Counted from the first letter of the stretch, positions 17,199 to 25,753 are shown. The stretch is 64,000 bases of DNA from Alphaproteobacteria bacterium (GCA_022822405.1 JAJEBT010000170.1:1-64000); one strand, 5' to 3'. A program made the numbers and translations. The notes: generated by a model from the sequence alone, not told the origin.

Positions 17199-18884
17199 AT
17201 GTCGGAACCTGTAGCCGATCTGATTGTCACCAACGCCAGGATCATCACGGTGGATGCCGCGGACCGGACCGCCGAGGCGGTCGCCTGTCGGGGCGAGCGG
17301 ATTGCCGCCGTCGGGTCCGCGCGCGACATCCACGGGCTCGCCGGCGAGCGGACGAAGATGGTCGACGCCGGCGGTAGGGCCGTCGTCCCCGGCCTCATTG
17401 ACGGCCATGCCCACATGGACCGTGAAGGGCTGAAGAGCGTCTTTCCCTCTCTGGAGGGATGCCGTTCGGTCCGGGACGTGCTGGATCGCATCGAGGCCCT
17501 GGTGAAGGATGCGGCTCCTGGCGAGTGGATCGTGACCATGCCGGTGGGCGATCCGCCCTACTACTGGAACGTTCCCGGATGCCTGAAGGAAAACCGCTTT
17601 CCGACGCGCCGCGAACTCGATGAGGCCGCTCCCGACAACCCGGTCTACATCCGCTCGATATGGGGATTCTGGCGCCACGAGTTGCCACTTGAATCGGTCG
17701 CCAACAGCCGCGCCCTCGAACTTGCCGGCATCGGCCGCGACACCGAGCCCGAAACCGCAACCATCGAGTTCGAACGCGACGGTGCCGGCGAGCTCACCGG
17801 GCTGATCCGCGAAACAACCTACATGCCGGTGGCGGAGCTCGGTTATTTCCATGTCGCGCCGGGTTTCACGCATGAGGATCGCGTCGGCGGCCTCACCCGG
17901 GCAATGCGGATCTACAACTCCACGGCGACCACGAGCGTTCTCGAGGAGCACGGCGCGGCCCAGGAGCTGATCGACGCCTATCGCGCGGTCCATGCCGCCG
18001 GCACTGCAACAGCGCGCGCGCGCCTGGTGTTCAGCCCGCCGTGGGGCGGCGCCCCGGACATAGATTACGCGAAGGTGCTGGGCGAGTGGGCCGGCTGGCT
18101 CGGCGGCCTTGGAGAGGGCGACGACTGGTTCCGCCTCGGAGGGATGTTCACCGACACCAATCTCAACGCCGACGCGCTGTTCCGCGCCACTGCCGCACCC
18201 TACACGGGATGGTCCGGCTTCAACTACGACACCGGCGTTCCCGAGGAGCGCATGATCGAATTCATGACAGAAGCGGCGCGCTGCGACATCCGGCTCGCGG
18301 TGATCGGCCCGCGGTTTCTCGACCTGTTCGAAGAGGTGGACAGGAAGGTTCCGATCGCCGGCAAGCGGTGGATCATCGGCCATCTCGACGTCATGGACGA
18401 CCGCAAGATCCGGCAGGCCGCGGACCTCGGTGTGGTCATGACCACCCACACCAACCGCTACATCTACAAGCACGGCCACGTCCTGCGGGACGAACTCGGA
18501 CCTGCGCGGGAGGACGACATCGTTCCGCTGCGCCGGCTGCTCGATGCCGGAGTGAGCATCGGACTTGCCACCGATAACGTGCCGACGACGCTCTTCTTTC
18601 CGGTATGGCACGTGGTTTCGCGCTGGAACATGTTTTCCGAAGACCGCATCGCTCCCGGGCAGGCGCTGTCCCGCGAAGAAGCCCTGCGCTGCGCGACGAT
18701 GGGTGGAGCGTTCCTGACCTTCGACGAAGCGAGCAAGGGGTCGATAGAGGCCGGCAAGCTCGCGGACATGGCGGTGCTGTCCGACGATCCCCTTACCTGC
18801 TCTGAGACCGCGCTGAGGGACATCGTTGCCGAGACCACCATCGTTGGCGGGAAGATCGTTTACGAAAGGGGCGGCGAAGGATGA
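17199..18884 (+). CDS. YtcJ-type amidohydrolase
   Basis: 561 residues from ATG 17199, 29 bp after the previous stop. It opens with LIVTNARIITVDA and VVPGLIDGHAHMD, the metal-binding His-x-His of the amidohydrolase superfamily, followed by a long insertion as in YtcJ-type enzymes. Late features are VMTTHTNRYIYKHGH, a metal-proximal Asp in SIGLATDNVPTT and the closing beta-sandwich GSIEAGKLADMAVLSDDPL. It should hydrolyse a C–N bond of an amide or cyclic substrate in the cytoplasm. Its stop overlaps the next start as ATGA, so the pair is translationally coupled. Substrate unknown. Confidence 0.82.
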   Translation: MSEPVADLIVTNARIITVDAADRTAEAVACRGERIAAVGSARDIHGLAGERTKMVDAGGRAVVPGLIDGHAHMDREGLKSVFPSLEGCRSVRDVLDRIEALVKDAAPGEWIVTMPVGDPPYYWNVPGCLKENRFPTRRELDEAAPDNPVYIRSIWGFWRHELPLESVANSRALELAGIGRDTEPETATIEFERDGAGELTGLIRETTYMPVAELGYFHVAPGFTHEDRVGGLTRAMRIYNSTATTSVLEEHGAAQELIDAYRAVHAAGTATARARLVFSPPWGGAPDIDYAKVLGEWAGWLGGLGEGDDWFRLGGMFTDTNLNADALFRATAAPYTGWSGFNYDTGVPEERMIEFMTEAARCDIRLAVIGPRFLDLFEEVDRKVPIAGKRWIIGHLDVMDDRKIRQAADLGVVMTTHTNRYIYKHGHVLRDELGPAREDDIVPLRRLLDAGVSIGLATDNVPTTLFFPVWHVVSRWNMFSEDRIAPGQALSREEALRCATMGGAFLTFDEASKGSIEAGKLADMAVLSDDPLTCSETALRDIVAETTIVGGKIVYERGGEG

Positions 18885-19975
18885 AGGTTGCCGAACTCGA
18901 CACCCCCGTCCTCCTGCTCGATGCCGATGTCCTGGCGGGCAACATCACGTACATGAAGGAGATGACGGAGGCTGCCGGAATCCGGTACCGTCCGCATTCG
19001 AAGACCCACAAGTCGCCGGTCATCGCCCGCATGCAGGCCGAGGCCGGAGCGGTGGGAATCTGTTGCGCCAAGCTTGGCGAAGCCGAAGTGATGGCCGCGG
19101 CCGGCGTCGACAACATCCTGATCACCACGCCGGTGGTCGGCGAAAGCAAGATCGGCCGCCTGCTCCATGCCCGGAACACGGCCAGGATCGCCGTGGTCGC
19201 CGACAACGCGGACAACGTTGCCATGCTGGGCGACTGTGCCCGGATGTCGGGAACCCGACTCGACGTCCTCGTCGAGGTCGATGTGGGCCAGGGGCGTTGC
19301 GGCGTAAGGCCGGGAGCCGAAGCGGTGGAACTTGCCCGCGCGATTCACCGCCATCCGGGGCTCGAGTTCGCCGGGTTGCAGGGCTACCAGGGCCGTATAC
19401 AGATGGTCGAGGATGCGGCCGAACGCAGGGCGGCAACCGAGTCGGGGCTTGATCTTCTTGAAACGACGGTCAGGGCTGTCGAGGACGACGGCATGCCCGT
19501 CCCGGTCAGGACCGGCGGCGGTACCGGCACCTCGCCGTTCGATCTCGGACGGGACACTCTCACGGAAATCCAGCCCGGAAGCTATGTCTTCATGGATTCC
19601 CGCTATGGCGGCATCGGCTGGCCCGACCGCAACGCGCCACCCTTCGGGCAAGCGCTCCACATCCTTACGAGTGTGGTCAGCAGGCCTGCGGCCGACCGCG
19701 CCATCCTCGATGCCGGGCTGAAGGCGGCGAGCTGCGACCACGGACCGCCCCGGATTGCGGATCTGGAAAACGCCCTGTTCGAGTTCGGCGGCGACGAGCA
19801 CGGCATCGCGCGGATGGAGGGGGGCGGCGAGGTACCGCTCGCGCTTGGAGAAAAGCTTCGCCTTGTGCCGAGCCATTGCGACACGACGGTCAATCTCTAC
19901 GAGCAGTTCATGATCGTGCAGGGCGGCAATGTCGTAGACGTCTGGCCAATTGAAGCGCGGGGACGCGTTCAGTAG
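18881..19975 (+). CDS. D-threonine aldolase / D-serine dehydratase-like PLP enzyme (alanine racemase N-fold)
   Basis: 364 residues starting within the upstream stop. LDTPVLLLDADVL opens a fold-type III PLP barrel. The internal-aldimine Lys lies in YRPHSKTHKSP. Phosphate-binding glycines follow in RTGGGTGTSP. The C-terminal metal site is LVPSHCDTTVNLY with His and Cys, as in DSD1, D-threonine aldolase and D-threo-hydroxyaspartate dehydratase. These enzymes cleave or dehydrate D-beta-hydroxy amino acids. Coupling to the amidohydrolase implies that a D-configured amino acid may be released by the preceding hydrolases. Which reaction it performs cannot be told from sequence alone. Confidence 0.8.
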   Translation: MKVAELDTPVLLLDADVLAGNITYMKEMTEAAGIRYRPHSKTHKSPVIARMQAEAGAVGICCAKLGEAEVMAAAGVDNILITTPVVGESKIGRLLHARNTARIAVVADNADNVAMLGDCARMSGTRLDVLVEVDVGQGRCGVRPGAEAVELARAIHRHPGLEFAGLQGYQGRIQMVEDAAERRAATESGLDLLETTVRAVEDDGMPVPVRTGGGTGTSPFDLGRDTLTEIQPGSYVFMDSRYGGIGWPDRNAPPFGQALHILTSVVSRPAADRAILDAGLKAASCDHGPPRIADLENALFEFGGDEHGIARMEGGGEVPLALGEKLRLVPSHCDTTVNLYEQFMIVQGGNVVDVWPIEARGRVQ

Positions 19976-20226
19976 ACCGGTTTCCCGATTGGCCTCGACG
20001 GTGCCGCGCCGATACCCTTGTGCGGGTTGGCGTCGATGTTGGCATGGTGCTGGTCCAGAGGGTCCGTTTGGGCATGCCGACCACCTTCGGACCATCAAGG
20101 AGATCAGGAGACCGTCTGCACCGCCTTGGCAAAACGTTCACGGACAGCGTTTGGCTATCCACTCCGCAAGATGGACGCTCGTTTCAGTGTGGCGGGGGCG
20201 GCTCAGCCGAACAGCAGCATTGGAAC
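19976..20226. other. Intergenic stretch before mazEF
   Basis: About 250 bp with only short, uncharacteristic reading frames; I see no gene or RNA here. The composition is close to that of the surrounding genes, so a decayed gene is possible, but nothing recognisable remains. The mazEF promoter begins at 20227. Confidence 0.5.
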
Positions 20227-20255
20227 TTGACCCGACACATCCTTTATTATATTAA
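20227..20255 (+). promoter_or_regulatory. mazEF promoter
   Basis: TTGACC (20227–20232) and TATTAA (20250–20255) with exactly 17 bp between them, 22 bp before the mazE start. The -10 lies inside a 30-bp palindrome, so occupancy of the palindrome should shut the promoter. Confidence 0.6.
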
Positions 20256-20269
20256 AATATAATAAAGGA
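20240..20269 (+). promoter_or_regulatory. Palindromic operator overlapping promoter and ribosome site of mazEF
   Basis: Perfect 14-bp arms (TCCTTTATTATATT at 20240–20253 and its reverse complement at 20256–20269) surround a two-base centre. The left part covers the -10, and the right arm contains the AAAGGA core of the Shine-Dalgarno sequence of mazE. MazE-type antitoxins bind palindromes in their own promoters, so this is the expected autoregulatory site. As RNA the same element could fold and hide the ribosome site. It is strikingly A+T-rich for this genome. Confidence 0.68.
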
Positions 20270-20276
20270 GACGCAT

Positions 20277-20534
20277 ATGCATACCACAAATCTGCGCAAG
20301 GTCGGTGGCTCTGTGATGCTTACCGTGCCTCCAGCGCTTCTCGACCTCCTGAATCTCGGGGCTGGCGCCAAAGTAGACATTGGCGTCGAGAATGGCCGCC
20401 TGATCGTTGCGCCGAGGACGCGCCCAAGCTATTCGCTCGACGAACTTCTGGCGCAATGCGAAGAGACCGCCCCGCCCGACGACGGGGATCGCGCCTGGCT
20501 TGACGCCAAGCCTGTCGGCAATGAACTGCTGTAA
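20277..20534 (+). CDS. mazE: MazE/AbrB-type antitoxin
   Basis: 85 residues. MHTTNLRKVGGSVMLTVPPA is a swapped-hairpin AbrB/SpoVT N-terminal DNA-binding domain (Arg-Lys-x-Gly-x-Ser pattern). The rest is an acidic tail (CEETAPPDDGDRAWLD) that would wrap around the toxin. An AAAGGAG ribosome site precedes it inside the palindrome. The TAA shares its last base with the ATG of the toxin gene. It should neutralise MazF and repress the operon. Confidence 0.88.
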   Translation: MHTTNLRKVGGSVMLTVPPALLDLLNLGAGAKVDIGVENGRLIVAPRTRPSYSLDELLAQCEETAPPDDGDRAWLDAKPVGNELL

Positions 20535-20866
20535 TGGAACGGGGGGATATCTGGCTTGTCAGCCTCGATCCCACCGCCGGCCATGAGCAGCAGGGGACCC
20601 GGCCGGTCGTGATCGTATCTCCGGCGCGGTTCAACCAACTGACCGGAACGCCGGTCGTTCTGCCCGTCACCACCGGCGGCAGTTTTGCACGCCGACGCGG
20701 CTTCGCGGTTTCGCTCGACGATGCAGGCACTCGAACGGTCGGGGTGATCCGTTGCGATCAGCCTCGGGTCCTCGACCTTGCCGCTCGCAACGGGAAACAC
20801 GTCGAAACCGTTCCCGAGCCGATCATGGACGAGGTGCTCGCCCGCCTTGCCACGATCCTGACATAG
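20534..20866 (+). CDS. mazF: MazF-type endoribonuclease toxin
   Basis: 110 residues. MERGDIWLVSLDPTAGHEQQ gives the GDIW…LDP…GxEQ(Q/G) core of the MazF/PemK/ChpB fold with the catalytic-region Arg and Gln. RPVVIVSPARFN and LPVTTGG follow, then GVIRCDQPRVLD with the second conserved Arg/Asp. Family members cut mRNA at short sequences. Length and motifs are complete, so it should be active. Start and stop are fused with mazE, giving tight coupling. A 7-bp hairpin ends 24–28 bases after the stop. Confidence 0.9.
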   Translation: MERGDIWLVSLDPTAGHEQQGTRPVVIVSPARFNQLTGTPVVLPVTTGGSFARRRGFAVSLDDAGTRTVGVIRCDQPRVLDLAARNGKHVETVPEPIMDEVLARLATILT

Positions 20867-20872
20867 ACGGCG

Positions 20873-20894
20873 AGACAGGAATTCCCTGTCTTTC
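20873..20894 (+). terminator. Candidate terminator after mazF
   Basis: AGACAGG (20873–20879) pairs perfectly with CCTGTCT (20885–20891) across a 5-nt loop and is followed by TTTC. The stem is 7 bp and the T-run short, so this is a moderate intrinsic terminator candidate closing the mazEF unit. Confidence 0.45.
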
Positions 20895-21025
20895 AGTCCA
20901 CGGATGGCTCGACCGGTCTGTCTCCATGACGATCGGATGCTCCTTGCCAACAGGAGACCGCTCGATCCGAACGAAATTCGTTTTTTCCCGGGGCAGTTGC
21001 CCTTCCGAGAATTCGGCGGAATCCG

Positions 21026-21964
21026 TCAGGCCGCGTTCCTGAAACGCTCAAAACGCATTGCCAGCCGATCGCGGTCCGGTTGGTCCTGGTCCCGATTCGG
21101 GAGATGCAGCCTGTTGCCCTGAAGCTGCTTCAGCGCTTCCAGGAGCGGCCCGTCCTGCTGTCCGAGGAGGCGCCCGGAAACGTGTACACGATAATCCGGA
21201 TCGATGCCGATCAGGTGCGAATCGAAGGCGGCGTGGTGAAGCTTCGACAGCGGCAGGCCGTTCTCCACGACGGGCTGACCCATCGTCTCGTCCGTGTCGG
21301 AAACGATGTGCGCCGCATCGAGAAGACGGGGCTCGCGCAATCCCGACAGGGCGCAGCGGCCCCTGTAGGCTGTGATCACGGCTGCCCGGAACGAGGCCTG
21401 GTGCAGGCGCCGTTTCACGGCGGTCAGCGCATAGCGGCGTTCGGTATCGTTCCCGGGCGCTGTCATACGTTCCTGGTCGGGGACGCCGAAGACGACCTGC
21501 GCCTTGAGCGCTGCCGGATCCCATCCGGAAATGAAGCTCGGGACAATCGCATGATAGCGACCGGGAGCAATGCCGAGGAAGTAGATCACCGGAACCCGGT
21601 TCTCGTGCGCCTCGCGTAGCCATCGGTTGTCGGCCGCATCTGGATTCGCGCCCATGAAGGCGTAGTCGACAGCTTCGTCGCCCTCGAAGATCTGCCGGTG
21701 TACGTGGCGCTGGTCGTCGTACCAGACCCGGCCGCCAGGTCTCGGGAAGACGGTCTTGATCGACAGCAGGAATCGCATCTCCCTTGGCTTGAAGATGCCC
21801 CGCTGCGGATTAACGAGGGGTATGCGCCTGCCCTCGAAGGTGAACCCCGGCTTGAACTCGGCCGCCGTCAGTTCGCCGTGGATCTCGGACAGCTTTCGAA
21901 CCTGTTCGAAAGCCGCAAGGCGCATCCGGGCGTCGGGTTCGGGCAAATCGGAAATGTCGATCAT
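21026..21964 (-). CDS. HNH endonuclease (restriction-type, stand-alone)
   Basis: 312 residues. The C-terminal half carries the nuclease: YRGRCALSG, then LLDAAHIVSDTDE and NGLPLSKLHHAAFDSHLIGI, giving the His, Asn and His of a beta-beta-alpha-metal site. The N-terminal half (FKPREMRFLLSIKTVFPR…VWYDDQRHVH) resembles the DNA- or base-recognition part of HNH proteins annotated as putative restriction endonucleases. No DNA methyltransferase or specificity subunit is next to it. It could therefore be a modification-dependent nuclease or a solitary defence enzyme. It is transcribed toward mazF, 159 bp away. Family call is good; biological role is inference. Confidence 0.78.
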   Translation of the reverse strand: MIDISDLPEPDARMRLAAFEQVRKLSEIHGELTAAEFKPGFTFEGRRIPLVNPQRGIFKPREMRFLLSIKTVFPRPGGRVWYDDQRHVHRQIFEGDEAVDYAFMGANPDAADNRWLREAHENRVPVIYFLGIAPGRYHAIVPSFISGWDPAALKAQVVFGVPDQERMTAPGNDTERRYALTAVKRRLHQASFRAAVITAYRGRCALSGLREPRLLDAAHIVSDTDETMGQPVVENGLPLSKLHHAAFDSHLIGIDPDYRVHVSGRLLGQQDGPLLEALKQLQGNRLHLPNRDQDQPDRDRLAMRFERFRNAA

Positions 21965-22087
21965 TGCGCGTCCGGACGTATCAACCTTCTGATCGACCCA
22001 TGATTCCCGTTCGTCCGTCGCGGCTCAAGCCCGGCATGGCGGCAGGCTGAAGGCAGGGTCTGCTCCGCCTGTTGGTCCTGTCGGCGA

Positions 22088-22546
22088 TCAGGACAGCCGG
22101 ACCTTTCCGCCGAGGTCCGCGCAGTCCTCGTCGGCCCTGAAGCCGCAGACGCGAATCCCGTGGGTCGCCAGCTCGTCATCCCGTTCCTGGGTGTCGCCGG
22201 TGACGCCGACGGCGCCGATGACCTGCCCCTCCGAGTCTCGGATCAGGCGTCCGCCGCCTTCGGGAAAGATGCGGTCGTCCGAAGCCTTGATCAGGTACTC
22301 CATGAAGAGCGGCCGTTCCTCGGCGCGAATTCGGACCAGGTTTGAGGAGCGACCGAGCGCAAGCGCTGCGTAGGCCTTCCCGTAGGCCATTTCGAAGCGC
22401 AGCATGGCTCCGTGATCCTCCTTCTGGAACGCCTTGACGACCGATCCGGGCTCGACCACCACCACGGCAAGCGGCCGGCAATCGAGTTCGCGGCCCCGGG
22501 CGAGTATCGCGGCGATGACGGCGTTTGCCTGACTGAGAGTGATCAT
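22088..22546 (-). CDS. GlcG/HbpS-family protein
   Basis: 152 residues covering the whole GlcG/HbpS domain: ITLSQANAVIAAILARGREL, PLAVVVVEPGSVVKAFQKED, MAYGKAYAALALGRSSN and FPEGGGRLIRDSEGQVIGAV. Homologues bind haem or sit in glycolate and tricarboxylate gene clusters with no settled function. It is the last gene after the tripartite tricarboxylate transporter, 106 bp downstream of it. No signal peptide is seen. A small-molecule or haem-binding accessory role is the most one can say. Confidence 0.8.
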   Translation of the reverse strand: MITLSQANAVIAAILARGRELDCRPLAVVVVEPGSVVKAFQKEDHGAMLRFEMAYGKAYAALALGRSSNLVRIRAEERPLFMEYLIKASDDRIFPEGGGRLIRDSEGQVIGAVGVTGDTQERDDELATHGIRVCGFRADEDCADLGGKVRLS

Positions 22547-22652
22547 GGCCGACCTGTCTCCTTGCTCCGGGAGCCGGCAGCGCCGCCGAAGCGGCGGGCC
22601 CGGCCTGCCCGCGTTGCGCGACGGCGGCGCCTCATGGCGCCTCGGATGCGGC

Positions 22653-24605
22653 TCAACTGAACAGCAGCGACGGATACCAGATCACCGCCACCACCCTTTC
22701 GAACATGACATAGAGAAAGACCGCCCCGCCGCCCGCATACAGCAGTCCGAGGCGCCAACTGTAGCCGCCCCAGGCAAGCATGTAGAGCGCCATGAACAGC
22801 GGCAGGGCGACAAGCTGCCCGGCGATGACGGTGGCAAGGCCGAGTCCTGCCAGCCACAGGAAGAAGTTGCCGGCCCGGAGCAACACGGGAAGTTCGAGGG
22901 CTGCCGCCGCGTCTTCCCGTCCCGCGAACGCACGGAAGGTTTCGAACAGCGCCAGCAGGCACAGCGCGAGGCCGGGTATCGCCGTGACGATCGGGATGCG
23001 CCCCGAATCCGCCGGCCAGGAAATGGCGGGGACCAGCGAATAGACGAATGCCGCGACGATCAGGACCAGCGTCAGCAGCGACATGCGCGGATCCCAGGTC
23101 TCGGTTTCCGCAAATCTCTTGCGGTTTTCGCTGCGGCGCTCGCGGATCCGCGCCCGCGCAGCAAGTACGAGCGCCGCCAGGATGATCGCGACGATGATCA
23201 GCGATATCGGGCGCGTCGCCAGATCGGACCAGCTGTATCCCTCGGCCGTGATGTGAAGGGCGTCCTCCATGATCGGTCCGAGTATGAAGCCGAGGACCAG
23301 GGGCGGCCGGGGAATGCCGCCCTGCTTCATGAAGTACCCGACAACCCCGAAGATCAGCACGGTAGCGAGGTCGCCGGGACTGTTGTTCGAAAGCCATGCG
23401 CCCATGAACACGAACATGCACACGACGGGAACGATCAGGTGGCCGCGGACAAACGTCACCTTGGCTATCTGCTGGCCCCAGATCATGAGCAGCACGGCGC
23501 CAGCGACATTGGCGATCACCAGGGTCCACATCATCGAGAAGGTGATGTGGAGATTCGTCGTCAGCATCTGTGGTCCGGGCTGCAGTCCCTGGATGAGCAG
23601 CGCCCCGAGCAATATGGCCATCGAGGCGCTGCCCGGAATGCCGAAGGCAACCGTCGGAATCAGTGCACCGCCCTTCATGGCGTTGTTGGCCGTCTCCGGC
23701 GCGATCACGCCGCGCACGTCGCCCTTGCCGAACATCGACTTGTCGCGAGAGCTCTGCACGACATGACCATAGGCCACCCAGTCCACGATGGCGCCGCCGA
23801 GCCCCGGCAGCATGCCCACATAGGCTCCGATCGCAGTCGATCGCAGGACCAGCCACCAGTTCCGCGCCGCGTCCTTCATGCCGTGCACGATCGAGCTTCC
23901 TGCCTGGTCGCGGGCGACGCGCGATATCGAGGTGTCGCGCACGGCGAGTTCGAGTATCTCGGGCAGGGCGAAGAGCCCGAGCACGACGGGGATGAGCGGT
24001 ATGCCGTCGAGCAGATAGGTAAGGCCGAGCCAGTAGCGCGGGGTTCCGCCGGTGACCGAATAGCCGACATAGGAAAGGGTCAGGCCGAACAGTGCCGCGA
24101 CAAGACCCTTGACCATCGAGCCGCCGCTCAGCGAGCCGACCATGGTCAGGCCCAGCACGCCGAGCAGGAAGAACTCCGGCTGTGCGAAGGACAGGATGAG
24201 CGGCTTGACGATGGGGATGGATATTCCGAGAACGATCGCGCCCAGCAGTCCGCCGACGGCCGACACCGTGAAGGCGGCCCCGAAAGCCCTGGCGGCCTCG
24301 CCGCGCATGGCCATCGGGTAGCCGTCGATAATCGTTGCCTGAGAGGCGGCGGTGCCGGGGATTCCGAGCAGCACCGAGGCGATCGTGTCGCTGGTCGTGG
24401 TGACGGCGAACATGCCGAGAAGGAACGCAAACGCGGAGACCGGTTCCATCCCGAAGGTGAACGGCAACAGGATCGCCATGCCGACCAGGCCGGAAAGGCC
24501 CGGAACGGCGCCAAAATAGAGCCCAATCAGTACGCCGAGACCGAGCCAGCCGACGGCCGGCCAGGCGACGACCGACAAGAGACCGGTTGCGACCGCTTCG
24601 AACAT
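22653..24605 (-). CDS. tctA: Tripartite tricarboxylate transporter, fused TctA–TctB membrane protein
   Basis: 650 residues from ATG 24605 (GTG 24608 is equally possible). Residues 1 to about 490 are TctA: LGVLIGLYFGAVPGLSGLVG and GIPGTAASQATIIDGYP near the start, then the second half-repeat with AYVGMLPGLGGAIVDW and VAFGIPGSASMAILLGALL. Residues about 495–650 contain four more membrane helices (LLTLVLIVAAFVYSLVPAI… AVIWYPSLLFS), the size and layout of the small subunit TctB. Normally tctB is a separate gene of about 150 codons; here it is joined in frame and no separate tctB is present. It imports a carboxylate with the TctC binding protein encoded just upstream. Confidence 0.85.
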   Translation of the reverse strand: MFEAVATGLLSVVAWPAVGWLGLGVLIGLYFGAVPGLSGLVGMAILLPFTFGMEPVSAFAFLLGMFAVTTTSDTIASVLLGIPGTAASQATIIDGYPMAMRGEAARAFGAAFTVSAVGGLLGAIVLGISIPIVKPLILSFAQPEFFLLGVLGLTMVGSLSGGSMVKGLVAALFGLTLSYVGYSVTGGTPRYWLGLTYLLDGIPLIPVVLGLFALPEILELAVRDTSISRVARDQAGSSIVHGMKDAARNWWLVLRSTAIGAYVGMLPGLGGAIVDWVAYGHVVQSSRDKSMFGKGDVRGVIAPETANNAMKGGALIPTVAFGIPGSASMAILLGALLIQGLQPGPQMLTTNLHITFSMMWTLVIANVAGAVLLMIWGQQIAKVTFVRGHLIVPVVCMFVFMGAWLSNNSPGDLATVLIFGVVGYFMKQGGIPRPPLVLGFILGPIMEDALHITAEGYSWSDLATRPISLIIVAIILAALVLAARARIRERRSENRKRFAETETWDPRMSLLTLVLIVAAFVYSLVPAISWPADSGRIPIVTAIPGLALCLLALFETFRAFAGREDAAAALELPVLLRAGNFFLWLAGLGLATVIAGQLVALPLFMALYMLAWGGYSWRLGLLYAGGGAVFLYVMFERVVAVIWYPSLLFS

Positions 24606-24673
24606 CACGCTGTGCCCTGCGTCCCGAAGCCGTCAGGTCCGGGACGCAGGGAATGCGGCTTTCCGCGTTCCGG

Positions 24674-25753
24674 TTACTTCTTCTTGCCGGCTGCGGAGAA
24701 CTCCTTCAGATAGGCGACGATCTTTGGATCGACATTCTTGAGGGAGTCGATGTGCTTGCGCGCGCCTTCGGCGAGAATGATCTTCGGCGGCGCCTTGAAG
24801 GCCTTGGTGTATTCGGCGGCGAAATCCTTGTCGCCGGGCAGCGCCGCCCAGGCCGTGCGCAGTTCCGCCAGCGCCGCTGCCGGCACACCCTTCGGCACGT
24901 AGGATCCGCGCAGCATGTAGGTCGTCAGGTTGTTGACGAACCTCAACACGTCCCACTTGATGCCGGACGGCTTGCCTCCCTTCACCTTGGCGTAGAATTC
25001 CTGGAAGGTCATGATCCCCTCGAGGTCGGCGAACTTGATGTCGCTGCCGTCATCGCCCACCGGCGCATAGTAGTAGGTGGTCGATGCGATTCCGGGCTTG
25101 ATCAGCGTCGGCTCGACCTTGCCCCGGAAGTTGGGCACGGACCCGCAGGAATACTGGGTCTCGTTCTGAAGGACCGCGGCCGAAACCTTTGCGAGCCCGC
25201 GATAGCCGGTCACGTAGGTGTATTTCGCGCCGAGAAGGTCGAGGGCAAGGCGAAGCCGGAGATCATGGCTCGACGTGTTGCGCATGCCCGCGGCCTTGAA
25301 GCCGGAGATCTTGGTGATGTCCGCCGTCGACTTGATACCGCCGCCCGCATCCTTGCGGACATAGCATACCTGCGGCTGTCCGACTCCGGCGAGCCATTCG
25401 AATTTCGAGAAATCGGCCTTGAGGCCGGGATCGCCCAGGACCTGGGACATCACCGGTGGCGTATGGATGGCCACGGTCATCCCGTCGGGCTTGGCAACCT
25501 CGGCCATGAAGTTGGTGCCGACGATTCCTCCGGCTCCGGGCCGGTTCTTGACCACCACCCGCGGCTTGCCGGGAATGTGCTTGGCGAGATGCTTCGCGAT
25601 CAGCCGGCCTTCCACGTCGGTCGGGCCGCCGGCGCCGTAGTTGATGATCACCGTGATGCTCTTGCCCTTGTAGAACTGGGCCCCGGCCGGTGTCGCGGCC
25701 AGCACGAGCAGGGGTGTGACGGCGAGCAGGCCGTTCCTGAGAATCTTCTTCAC
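24674..25753 (-). CDS. tctC: Tripartite tricarboxylate transporter substrate-binding protein (TctC/Bug family)
   Basis: 359 residues from GTG 25753, with AAGGGAGA ahead. A signal peptide (KKILRNGLLAVTPLLVLAATPAGAQ) precedes FYKGKSITVIINYGAGGPTD and VVVKNRPGAGGIVGTNFMAE, the canonical Bug-family motifs that close over a carboxylate ligand. At 359 residues it is somewhat longer than the usual 320–330. It delivers substrate to the fused TctA–TctB channel encoded 68 bp downstream. The neighbouring acyl-CoA genes suggest an organic acid that is activated after uptake. Confidence 0.88.
   Translation of the reverse strand: MKKILRNGLLAVTPLLVLAATPAGAQFYKGKSITVIINYGAGGPTDVEGRLIAKHLAKHIPGKPRVVVKNRPGAGGIVGTNFMAEVAKPDGMTVAIHTPPVMSQVLGDPGLKADFSKFEWLAGVGQPQVCYVRKDAGGGIKSTADITKISGFKAAGMRNTSSHDLRLRLALDLLGAKYTYVTGYRGLAKVSAAVLQNETQYSCGSVPNFRGKVEPTLIKPGIASTTYYYAPVGDDGSDIKFADLEGIMTFQEFYAKVKGGKPSGIKWDVLRFVNNLTTYMLRGSYVPKGVPAAALAELRTAWAALPGDKDFAAEYTKAFKAPPKIILAEGARKHIDSLKNVDPKIVAYLKEFSAAGKKK

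Noticed and set aside
22539-24713. 724-codon open frame on the plus strand
   Set aside because: Antisense to the fused TctA–TctB gene, low-complexity and charged; the membrane protein on the other strand is certain.
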